DNA of 64,000 bases, taken from contig CAVSNU010000002.1 in the NCBI GenBank assembly GCA_963729445.1, positions 930,001 to 994,000 of the forward strand, in the 5' to 3' direction. This document shows, piece by piece, positions 28,409-35,288 of the stretch; within the stretch, counting starts at the first letter, position 1, and each line of letters begins with the position of its first letter. This DNA comes from JACCZH01 sp963729445 (GTDB taxonomy: Bacteria > Chloroflexota > Chloroflexia > Thermomicrobiales > CFX8). The notes beneath the pieces were generated by a model. That model was not told the origin of the DNA and did not search any database. It saw nothing but the letters and a program-made list of their open reading frames with translations. A program made the translations under genes and the position numbers.

Positions 28409-28499
28409 GAGCCGGGCCACGTTCTGACCGTAGAGCAGCGTTTCGTGATGGTATTCTCATGGAGTGCGACCACGTGACCCGCTCCTGGGAACCATCTCT

Positions 28500-28712
28500 C
28501 GTCTGCGTAGCGGCGCAATTTTGGAACTGTCCTGCTTGATCCGATTCATCTGCGCGGTGCCGTTCTCCGTACGGGCGCAATGAATTGCGCCCTGCCTGAC
28601 TGCTCCGGCATTGGAGAGGGCGCAATGAATTGCGCCCGTACGAAGACAGGCGACGATCCTCGCGAATAGCGGATCAAACTGGACACCTCCATTACTAATG
28701 CGCCCCTACGAA
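28500..28712. repeat. Dispersed intergenic repeat, family B (composite copy)
   Basis: GTCTGCGTAGCGGCGCAATT, then TACGGGCGCAATGAATTGCG, TGCCTGACTGCTCCGG, AGAGGGCGCAATGAATTGCG, CCCGTACGAAG, and the tail GCGGATCAAACTGGACACC with ATGCGCCCCTACG. Same layout as the 20.1-20.3 kb copy. Confidence 0.7.
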
Positions 28713-28789
28713 CATCACAGCGAGGCGATTCCGAATGTTCATTCCAATCTCTACTCGGATTAGCCCACACTAAAGCCTGAATTACACCG

Positions 28790-28818
28790 TGACTTCCCTT
28801 ACTCCCGCGACCTACACT
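28790..28818 (+). promoter_or_regulatory. Candidate promoter for the CDF gene
   Basis: GTGACT, 17 bases, TACACT: a fair sigma70-like pair 50 bases before the ATG at 28869. It lies just past the repeat block, where the first gene-proximal unique sequence begins. Confidence 0.4.
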
Positions 28819-28868
28819 GTTGCTATGGGGCCGGCGCCTGTGCCGGCCTGTTGCTTCTGGGAGAGCGG

Positions 28869-29843
28869 ATGAACGCCGTCCTCGGGAACGACGCCCGGAA
28901 CAGCAGTGCAAGCCAGCACGCGCCTATCGACCCTGATAGCCGTCAACGGCGCGTGCGCTCCGTCCTGCTCGCCGTTCTGGGACTCAATCTGGCCGTCGCC
29001 GGAGCGAAAATCGCGCTGGGGTTAGCGATCGGATCGCTCGCCATGAGCGCCGACGGCATCCATTCGTTGCTCGACAGCGCGTCGAATGTCGTCGCCCTGA
29101 TCGGTCTGGCGATTGCCAGCCGTCCACCGGACCCGAACCACCCCTACGGGCATCATCGCTTTGAGACGCTCACCTCGCTGGGCATCGCCACGTTTATGCT
29201 GCTGGCGCTCTTCGGTATCCTGCAAGGCGCCTGGAGCCGCCTGCAGAGTGGCGGCGTGCCAGAGGTCACGACACTCAGCTTCGTGGTGATGGGCGCGACC
29301 TTGACCGTGAACCTCTTCGTCACGACCTGGGAGCGGCGCGCGGGCCGGGAGCTCAACAGCACGCTGCTCATCGCCGACTCGCGTCACACGTTGACCGATA
29401 TCTTCGTCTCACTCTCGGTCATCGGGTCCCTCATCGCGGTCCGGGTTGGTTTCGTGTGGGCCGATCTCGTGGTGTCGGTGATCATTGCCGGCGCGATTGG
29501 CTGGGGAGCCTGGGCCATTATCCGCGACGCCTCCCTGTCATTGTCAGATGTCGCGGTGCGTGAGTCGCGTGAGATCGAGCAAGTCGTCCTGGCAGTCCCC
29601 GGGGTACGCGGGACCCACAACATCCGCAGCCGCGGCGCTGAGGGCCATATCTGGATCGATCTCCACATCCAGGTTGATCCCGAGATGACGGTTGATCAGG
29701 CTCACGACATTGCCAGTGACGTCGCCCGCCAGGTTGAGGGCGACTTCAGCCGGCCGGCCGACGTTACCGTCCACGTGGAGCCGGCCAATGAACGTCACCT
29801 CCGCAATGAGCGCGGCTACGACCCCGAGCAGAACGTCCGCTAG
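28869..29843 (+). CDS. Cation diffusion facilitator (zinc-type) transporter
   Basis: 324 residues from ATG 28869 (GGGAG 5 bases upstream); a TTG at 28851 is a weaker start. It has about six TM segments, then a cytoplasmic domain of about 90 residues. Metal-site motifs: HSLLD in TM2 and HTLTD in TM5 (both H-x3-D), and NHPYGHHRFETL before TM3. The H/D pattern is that of zinc-selective CDF proteins that export metal by proton antiport. The cytoplasmic domain begins near VVLAVPGVRGTHNIRSRGAE. It is apparently a single-gene unit; the four-gene methyltransferase operon follows after about 300 bp. Confidence 0.94.
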   Translation: MNAVLGNDARNSSASQHAPIDPDSRQRRVRSVLLAVLGLNLAVAGAKIALGLAIGSLAMSADGIHSLLDSASNVVALIGLAIASRPPDPNHPYGHHRFETLTSLGIATFMLLALFGILQGAWSRLQSGGVPEVTTLSFVVMGATLTVNLFVTTWERRAGRELNSTLLIADSRHTLTDIFVSLSVIGSLIAVRVGFVWADLVVSVIIAGAIGWGAWAIIRDASLSLSDVAVRESREIEQVVLAVPGVRGTHNIRSRGAEGHIWIDLHIQVDPEMTVDQAHDIASDVARQVEGDFSRPADVTVHVEPANERHLRNERGYDPEQNVR

Positions 29844-30149
29844 ACACAGAGCTTGCCCGACGAACCACCAAACGCACGAGCGGGAGATGGGCGTCTGACA
29901 CCTCAACCACCCCGGCCACAAGCGGCGCTCACCCGTTTTAATCCCACATAATTCGCTACACTGTTACACAGGTGCGGACTGATGGCATGTCGCTCGACAT
30001 CGCCGTTACCTCTGCTACCAGGGCGCAGTGTCTGCATCGGCAGTGAGAAATCACTCACGACCAGGCACTCGGCAAACAGGGGTCGAGATGACCCGCTAAG
30101 ATATCTCAGATCCCTCGCTACGGCCGTACAAGTGAAAGATTATGCGTAC

Positions 30150-30887
30150 ATGCGTTTTCGTTTCGAGCCCCCCTGGTTGTCCCTCTGGACCGGCCGGATT
30201 GATGACCCTGAACTCATGGACAATCAGGGTATCGCCCCGAACATTGTCCGCAACAACCTGAACGATCTGCGCCGGGTAAACCAGTGGTTCGGCGGCGTCA
30301 AGCTGACGATTGAGGGACTGGAGCATCTGACTGAGGACCTCAAAGCCGGCGATACGCTGACGATCCTCGACGTTGGCACCGGTGCAGTGGACATCCCGGC
30401 ACAACTCATCCCGTGGGCCGAACGCCGCGGTCTCAAACCGCGGGTCGTCGCAAGCGACATCAACCCCGAATCACTGGCAATCGCCGCCAAAGAGGCTCCC
30501 CAGGAGATCAACCTCGCGGTGGCAGACGGGCGCCAGCTGCCGTTTCTTGACAACAGCTTCGACATCGTTTTTTGTTCGCTTGCCCTGCACCATCTCTCGC
30601 CAGACGACGCGGTTGCGATGCTGAGCGAGATGAACAGAATCGCGCGGCGCGGCGTCGTCATCAACGACCTGCTGCGCTGCTGGCACGGCTACGCCGGCGC
30701 CTGGCTCTTCAGCCGGTTGGGGACACCACCTGGCTCATTAGGCCGGCACGATGCGCCACTCTCCTTCCGGCGCGCCTATACTCGCAAGGAGATGACATCG
30801 CTCGCCAGACAAGCGGGATTTTCTCGCGGAATCTTTGACAGCTTCCTGGGCTATCGCGTCGCGATGACAGTCACGGCCTCAGCATGA
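30150..30887 (+). CDS. Class I SAM-dependent methyltransferase, first gene of the ketosynthase operon
   Basis: 245 residues from ATG 30150 (MRFRFEPPWLSLWTGRIDDP); the longer frame to 29982 is unlikely. The SAM-binding motif I is LTILDVGTGAVDIPAQL, motif II is VVASDINPESLAIA, and ADGRQLPFLDNSFDIVFCSL is the post-I region; it is thus a Rossmann-type small-molecule methyltransferase like the UbiE group. The C-terminal part is rich in Trp and Arg. The stop overlaps the FAD oxidoreductase start by ATGA. In neighbouring-gene context it may methylate a polyketide or quinone-like product (inference). Confidence 0.9.
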   Translation: MRFRFEPPWLSLWTGRIDDPELMDNQGIAPNIVRNNLNDLRRVNQWFGGVKLTIEGLEHLTEDLKAGDTLTILDVGTGAVDIPAQLIPWAERRGLKPRVVASDINPESLAIAAKEAPQEINLAVADGRQLPFLDNSFDIVFCSLALHHLSPDDAVAMLSEMNRIARRGVVINDLLRCWHGYAGAWLFSRLGTPPGSLGRHDAPLSFRRAYTRKEMTSLARQAGFSRGIFDSFLGYRVAMTVTASA

Positions 30888-32077
30888 GTGCCGCGCCGGT
30901 CGACGTGCTGGTGGCGGGCGGCGGTCCGGCAGGCTCTGCAACCGCCACTCTTCTGGCACAGCGCGGACACTCCGTGCTGCTCGTCGACCGCGCGCGTTTC
31001 CCACGTGATAAAGCGTGCGGCGAGTACCTGAGCCCCGGTGTCGTCGCCGCTCTCGAACGGCTGGGCGCGATGGATCTGATCGTGGCTAGCAATCCAGCCT
31101 GGCCCAGGGGTATGAAGATCCAGACATCAGGTACGTCGTTCCTGCTCGCCTACACCGACGGCTCGGACGGTCGTAGCGCGCTGGGCATGCCGCGGAAAAC
31201 GCTTGACAACATCCTGCTGAACCACGCCCGCCGCAGCGGCGTTGAGGTCTGGGAAGACTCCCGGGTGCTGGCACCGCTCATGGACGGCTCGCGGATGACC
31301 GGTCTTCGCGTGCGCAGGCACGATGGTGAGAGTGACCTCCGGGCACGCTTCGTGGTGGTGGCCGACGGCTTGCACTCCACCATTGCCCGCGCGCTTAAGC
31401 TGGACATGCCGGTACGGTGGCCACGTCGTCTTGGGCTGGTAGCGAGCTTTGAAGGCGTCTCAGGTCTTGAAGAGTACGGGCAAATGCACGTCGGGCGCGG
31501 TATGTACTGCGGTCTCGCACCGGTCGGGCCGGGCAAGGTGCATGCAGGACTGGTCACAAAACTCGGGACGAAGCCACGCGGCGAGGCAACGGCGGACTAT
31601 TTCGACCGCCAGATCGCCACCATGCCGGCTGTGCTGGACGCGCTCGGCACAGGCACGCGCGTCAGCTCGATCCGGGGCGTCGGCCCGCTCGCTCGCAGAG
31701 TGCGCCGCCTCGCCGGTCCTGGCTATCTCCTGGTTGGCGACGCGGCCGGCTTCTTTGATCCCTTCACGGGAGAAGGAGTCCACCGGGCACTACGGGGCGC
31801 GGAGCTCGCCGGCGACGCCGTTGAACGAGCACTGGTCCGCGACGACCGCCTGCCAGCCGGCTATGAACAGGCCCGCCGCCACGTCTTCCATGACAAAGAA
31901 CGGGTCTGCCTCATCGTCCAGCTCTTCTTGAGCAGTGGCCCGACATTTCACTACGTCGCCGGTCGCATCGCCGCAAGACCCGACGTCAACCGCCTGCTTA
32001 GCGGCGTCCTTGGCGACTACGAACCAGCCGGACCTGCTTTACGCCCTCGAGCGATGTGGAATCTACTCAGACCGTAA
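30884..32077 (+). CDS. FAD-dependent oxidoreductase, geranylgeranyl reductase-like
   Basis: 397 residues. N-terminal dinucleotide-binding motif VLVAGGGPAGSATATLLAQR with the acidic end of strand 2 at VLLVDRARFPRDKACGE; the K-A-C-G-E block and LSPGVVAALERLGA are typical of the geranylgeranyl reductase/halogenase-like group A flavoproteins. The second FAD motif is YLLVGDAAGFFDPFTGEGV. No membrane segment. It overlaps the methyltransferase by 4 bp and is followed after 10 bp by the SRPBCC gene. Known relatives reduce isoprenoid double bonds or hydroxylate/oxidise aromatic polyketides. Confidence 0.92.
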   Translation: MSAAPVDVLVAGGGPAGSATATLLAQRGHSVLLVDRARFPRDKACGEYLSPGVVAALERLGAMDLIVASNPAWPRGMKIQTSGTSFLLAYTDGSDGRSALGMPRKTLDNILLNHARRSGVEVWEDSRVLAPLMDGSRMTGLRVRRHDGESDLRARFVVVADGLHSTIARALKLDMPVRWPRRLGLVASFEGVSGLEEYGQMHVGRGMYCGLAPVGPGKVHAGLVTKLGTKPRGEATADYFDRQIATMPAVLDALGTGTRVSSIRGVGPLARRVRRLAGPGYLLVGDAAGFFDPFTGEGVHRALRGAELAGDAVERALVRDDRLPAGYEQARRHVFHDKERVCLIVQLFLSSGPTFHYVAGRIAARPDVNRLLSGVLGDYEPAGPALRPRAMWNLLRP

Positions 32078-32087
32078 GGAATACTGC

Positions 32088-32555
32088 ATGCACACCCAGA
32101 ACGAGATTTTGATCCACGCCGATCCGATGACGATCTATCCCCTGGCAGCCCAGGTGGAACACTGGCCGGACATCCTGCCGCACTATCGCTGGGTCAAGAT
32201 TCTGGCGGGCGACTCCGAGCGCCGCCTGGTCGAGATGGCGGCACGCCGCGACTTCTTCCCGGTCCGTTGGGTTGCCGAGCAGGAGCTTGAGCCGGAGGTA
32301 CCCCGCATCATCTTTCGCCACGTTGGCGGCGTCACGACCGGCATGGAAGTCGAGTGGCGCTTCACTCCGGTACCCGACGGCACCAAGGTAGAGATCCTGC
32401 ACGATCTGGAGCTCGGCTGGCCCCTCATTGGCCGGTTCGCGGCCGAACGGGTCATTGGTCCGCTCTTCGTTGCGAACATCGCCGGCAAGACGCTCAAACG
32501 CATCAAAGAACTGGCAGAGGCGAAAGCGCCGGTCGTGACTGGAGCCACACTATGA
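32088..32555 (+). CDS. SRPBCC family protein (polyketide cyclase/aromatase-like)
   Basis: 155 residues from ATG 32088 with TAAGGA 8 bases upstream. The START/Bet v1-like fold is indicated by MHTQNEILIHADPMTIYPLA (strand 1 and helix), HWPDILPHYRWVKIL, then several beta strands and the long C-terminal helix (IGPLFVANIAGKTLKRIKEL). In coenzyme Q and aromatic polyketide pathways such proteins bind hydrophobic substrates or close rings. The stop overlaps the ketosynthase start (ATGA). Confidence 0.88.
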   Translation: MHTQNEILIHADPMTIYPLAAQVEHWPDILPHYRWVKILAGDSERRLVEMAARRDFFPVRWVAEQELEPEVPRIIFRHVGGVTTGMEVEWRFTPVPDGTKVEILHDLELGWPLIGRFAAERVIGPLFVANIAGKTLKRIKELAEAKAPVVTGATL

Positions 32556-33802
32556 CCCGTCGAGTCGTTATCACTGGTATCGGCGCCATCACGCCAATTG
32601 GCTCAGGCAGTGAGGGACTCTGGGAAGGCGTGCGGCGCGGCGAACCGGCCGGCCGCACGATCACCAGGTTCGACCCCTCCCCCTTTCGGTCGCGCATCGC
32701 GGCGGAGATTGACGACTTCGAGCCGCTCGATTTCATCGATGCACGCCGTGCCCGGCGGCTTGACCGTTTCTCCCAGTTGAGTCTTGCCGCAAGCCAGCAA
32801 GCATATGAAGACGCAGGTCTGGGCATCTCCAGCAATGGCCGGCATACGACCGCCGTGTACCTCGGGTCGGCACTGGGCGGCATTGCGTTCGGCGAAGAAG
32901 AGCATGCGAAGTTCATGGACAAAGGGCTCGACGCGGTGCAACCGTCGTTAGCGCTGGCCGTCTTCGGCGGAGCCGGCGCAACCAACGTGGCGATGGAGTT
33001 CGGATTCAACGGCCCAGCGATTGGCAACTCCAACTCCTGCGCGTCCGGAGCCATCGCCATTGGCGAAGCCTTCCGGCTGATCAAGCAGGGCGGTGCCGAT
33101 ACTGCATTGGCAGGTGGATCGGAAGCGCCCCTCGCTCCGCTCACGTTTGGCGCGTTCGCACTCATCCGCGCGCTGTCGCGGCGCAACGACGACCCGGCGC
33201 ACGCCAGCCGGCCATTTGACAGCGAGCGTGACGGTTTCGTCATGGCCGAGGGTTCGGCCGTGGTCGTTCTCGAAGAGCTGGAGCGTGCATTGGCGCGCGG
33301 CGCGCGGCCTTACGCCGAGATCCTGGGCTACGGTACCACCAACGACGCCTACCACATGACCGCCCCACTGCCGTCCGGAGTGGAGGCGGCGCGCTCAATG
33401 ACCCTGGCCATGGACGAAGCGGGGGTGCAACCGTCCGAGGTCGGCTACCTCAACGCTCACGCCACCAGCACGCCGCTCGGAGACGCCGCCGAGGCACTCG
33501 CCATTGAGATCGCCTTCGGGGACCACGTCGAAAAGTTGCCCGTGAGCGGCACCAAGGGGCTCTACGGTCACGCCCTGGGTGCCAGCGGCGCGATCGAAGT
33601 CGCGATCACCGCGCTCTCGATCGACCGCGGGTGGATCCCGCCCACCACGAACCTGTGCACCCCTGATCCCGATTGCCGCCTTGAACAGCTCGCCACCACC
33701 GGTGGGGACGCCCAGGTCACCGTCGCCGTCTCCAACGCCTTCGGCTTCGGCGGCATCAACGCAAGTCTGGTGCTGGGTAAGTGGGCTGCAACCCACCCGT
33801 AA
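32552..33802 (+). CDS. Beta-ketoacyl-ACP synthase II-like ketosynthase (FabF family)
   Basis: 416 residues from ATG 32552, which overlaps the SRPBCC stop (the frame itself is open further upstream). The thiolase-fold catalytic set is complete and at the same residue numbers as in E. coli FabF: Cys163 (NSNSCASGA), His303 (NAHATSTPLGD), Lys335 and His340 (GTKGLYGHALGASGA). It performs decarboxylative Claisen condensation of acyl and malonyl thioesters. No acyl carrier protein, chain-length factor, acyltransferase or other fatty-acid gene lies beside it, so it looks dedicated to the pathway of this operon and not to bulk fatty-acid synthesis. Confidence 0.93.
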   Translation: MTRRVVITGIGAITPIGSGSEGLWEGVRRGEPAGRTITRFDPSPFRSRIAAEIDDFEPLDFIDARRARRLDRFSQLSLAASQQAYEDAGLGISSNGRHTTAVYLGSALGGIAFGEEEHAKFMDKGLDAVQPSLALAVFGGAGATNVAMEFGFNGPAIGNSNSCASGAIAIGEAFRLIKQGGADTALAGGSEAPLAPLTFGAFALIRALSRRNDDPAHASRPFDSERDGFVMAEGSAVVVLEELERALARGARPYAEILGYGTTNDAYHMTAPLPSGVEAARSMTLAMDEAGVQPSEVGYLNAHATSTPLGDAAEALAIEIAFGDHVEKLPVSGTKGLYGHALGASGAIEVAITALSIDRGWIPPTTNLCTPDPDCRLEQLATTGGDAQVTVAVSNAFGFGGINASLVLGKWAATHP

Positions 33803-33867
33803 GTGTCTCGTTCCAGGCCACGTGTTTCCTTCAATAACGAGGAAGGTGTCCGCGTTCATCACCCTCT

Positions 33868-33945
33868 GCGTACGGGCGTAATTCATTACGCCCTGCCTGG
33901 CTTCCCGAGCAGTGGGGAGAGAACCGCCCTTCCCGTCGTAGGGGC
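33868..33945. repeat. Dispersed intergenic repeat, family B
   Basis: Core TACGGGCGTAATTCATTACG, CCCTGCCTGGCTTCCCGAGC and GTGGGGAGAG. First part of an 640-bp block of stacked repeats (B, A, C, A, C) between the ketosynthase operon and the TetR gene. Confidence 0.65.
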
Positions 33946-34008
33946 TACGCGCTGCGCGGAGTAAGCAGGACAATCTCATCGCTTGAGTCATCCCGGCGGC
34001 TAACCAGT

Positions 34009-34111
34009 CATCCTTCCCGTAAGGAAGGATCTCTGGTCCAATGACCCGGGAGTCACGCAGGAGATCCCATTCGACTTCGCTCAGGGCAGGCTCTTCGCTT
34101 GCGCTCAGTAC
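34009..34111. repeat. Dispersed intergenic repeat, family A
   Basis: GTCATCCTTCCCGTAAGGAA, GGATCTCTGGTCC, GGGAGTC, GGAGATCCCATTCGACTTCG and CTCAGGGCAGGCTCTTCGC. It continues directly into a family C element. Confidence 0.7.
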
Positions 34112-34258
34112 TGGACCACGATGATGGTGTCACCTCCGGTAGGGGAGGAGCTCGTCTCCTCCCGAAACCCCGGTCCGCTCCAGGCGGGAGGAGACGAGCT
34201 CCTCCCCGACCAACCGACGGAACCTCGGAACGTGACAGCTGCCCGGTGGTCCAGTACT
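34112..34258. repeat. Dispersed repeat, family C, with a 23-bp perfect hairpin
   Basis: Arms at 34142-34164 and 34185-34207 are perfect inverted complements (GGGGAGGAGCTCGTCTCC...; 23 bp, 20-base loop). The element begins GATGGTGTCACCTCCGG and ends GGAACGTGACAGCTGCCC, then GGTGGTCCAGTACTGA. The end phrase (CGTGACAnCTnCCCnGTGGTCCAGTACT) recurs at 34398-34425, about 56106 and 56303-56332. Confidence 0.75.
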
Positions 34259-34268
34259 GAACTTGATA

Positions 34269-34350
34269 GTCATCCTGACGCAAGGAAGGATCTCTGGTCC
34301 AACGCCTCGGCAATCAGGCAAGAGATCCTTCCTTGCGTCAGGATGACTAA
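34269..34350. repeat. Dispersed intergenic repeat, family A
   Basis: GTCATCCTGACGCAAGGAAG, GATCTCTGGTCC, CGCCTCGGCAATCAGGCAAG, AGATCCTTCCTTGCGTCAGG and ATGACTA. The outer 20 bases of the two ends are perfectly inverted, so the whole unit can fold as one long stem. Confidence 0.75.
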
Positions 34351-34359
34351 TAGGCGCAG

Positions 34360-34470
34360 GATGACGGTGTCACCCCCGACAGGCGCAACACCGGAGCGTG
34401 ACAACTCCCCTGTGGTCCAGTACTCAGGATGACTATCAAGGCGCTCAGGGTGACTCATATGCTCAAGGAT
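34360..34470. repeat. Family C remnant and family A end-repeats
   Basis: GATGGTGTCACCCCCGACAG, then GGAGCGTGACAACTCCCC, TGTGGTCCAGTACTCAGGAT, then several partial end-repeats (CTCAGGATGAC, CTCAGGGTGAC, CTCAAGGATGAC). The same C-remnant structure is at 56268-56340. Confidence 0.65.
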
Positions 34471-34560
34471 GACGGATAAAGACCGATGCCCGTCTCCGCC
34501 CATTGACCGATGTGGTCAATGGAGAAGAGGCGGACAATGCCTGCATGCGCCGATAGGGGC

Positions 34561-34589
34561 TTGACTTTGATAGACATGAGGCGTATTCT
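34561..34589 (+). promoter_or_regulatory. Promoter of the tetR-mmpL operon
   Basis: TTGACT at 34561, 17-base spacer, TATTCT at 34584: a near-consensus sigma70-type promoter. Predicted start of transcription is about 34596, which is at the left edge of the palindromic operator. Confidence 0.75.
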
Positions 34590-34599
34590 GTGCGAGCTG

Positions 34600-34621
34600 A
34601 CTGAATGAACGTTCATTCAGT
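34600..34621. promoter_or_regulatory. TetR-type operator palindrome
   Basis: Perfect 22-bp palindrome with half site ACTGAATGAAC. It begins about 10 bases past the -10 box and lies 36 bases before the TetR start codon, so a bound repressor would block initiation. The TGAATGAACGTTCATTCA type of site is typical for TetR proteins controlling efflux or lipid genes. Confidence 0.8.
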
Positions 34622-34656
34622 TGAATGATTAGCCACCCACTAATGCGGAGGCGTAC

Positions 34657-35286
34657 GTGACCAGGGTCACCCAGCAACATGTCGATGCCCGAAGAGACGC
34701 GATTCTGCACAGCGCCACGCAGTTGTTCGCGCGCAAGGGCATCTCCGGCGCCACGATGCAAGAGATCGCCAACGAAGCCGATCTGAGCGCCGGCGCGATC
34801 TACCGTTACTTCAGTAGTAAGGAGGAACTGCTACGCGCTGTGTTCGAAGATGCAACCACGCGCAACGAGCAACTCTTCCAGGGCACCGCGCAGAACGCCG
34901 CGTCGCCGCTGGACGCTCTCGCGCAGGTTGGCCGCAGGGTCTGGGTCGAACAAGACGACCGTAACGCGCTGATCTGTGAGATTCAGATGACGCTTACCGC
35001 GGCCAGAGATCCTGAAGATCTCGGGGTGAACCTGAAACAGACACGTGACGCTGTACGCGACATGCTCCAGGGGCTTGTGCTTCAGGCGCAAGACGCGGGC
35101 GAGATCGACCGCAACGTCGATCCGCACCATCTGGCGGTCATCTTGCAAGCCACGACGATGGGGATGCAGATGCTGAAGCTGGATCGTCCGGGAGCGCTCG
35201 ACATCGAATCGATATTCGATCTATTTGTGAAGATGGTCGGCGGACTCGCTCCAACGGCCGCACCTGGTAACGAAGGGGTTAGCTGA
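34657..35286 (+). CDS. TetR family transcriptional regulator
   Basis: 209 residues starting at GTG 34657 with GGAGG 5-8 bases upstream. N-terminal HTH: ARRDAILHSATQLFARKGIS, then GATMQEIANEADLSAGAIYR and YFSSKEELLRAVF, the standard TetR DNA-binding domain. The C-terminal ligand domain of about 150 residues is unremarkable. It lies 2 bp before the MMPL gene and directly behind a perfect palindrome, so it very likely represses itself and the exporter and is released by a small hydrophobic ligand (inference). Confidence 0.95.
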   Translation: MTRVTQQHVDARRDAILHSATQLFARKGISGATMQEIANEADLSAGAIYRYFSSKEELLRAVFEDATTRNEQLFQGTAQNAASPLDALAQVGRRVWVEQDDRNALICEIQMTLTAARDPEDLGVNLKQTRDAVRDMLQGLVLQAQDAGEIDRNVDPHHLAVILQATTMGMQMLKLDRPGALDIESIFDLFVKMVGGLAPTAAPGNEGVS

Positions 35287-35288
35287 CA

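Noticed and set aside
29844..30149. Promoter or RNA element before the ketosynthase operon
   Set aside because: TACACT at 29957 is present, but no acceptable -35 box lies 16-18 bases upstream and no leader structure is recognisable, so I do not claim one.
33868..34470. Possible CRISPR array because of the dense repeats
   Set aside because: The repeats are of different families, unequal length and irregular spacing; no constant repeat-spacer unit and no cas gene.
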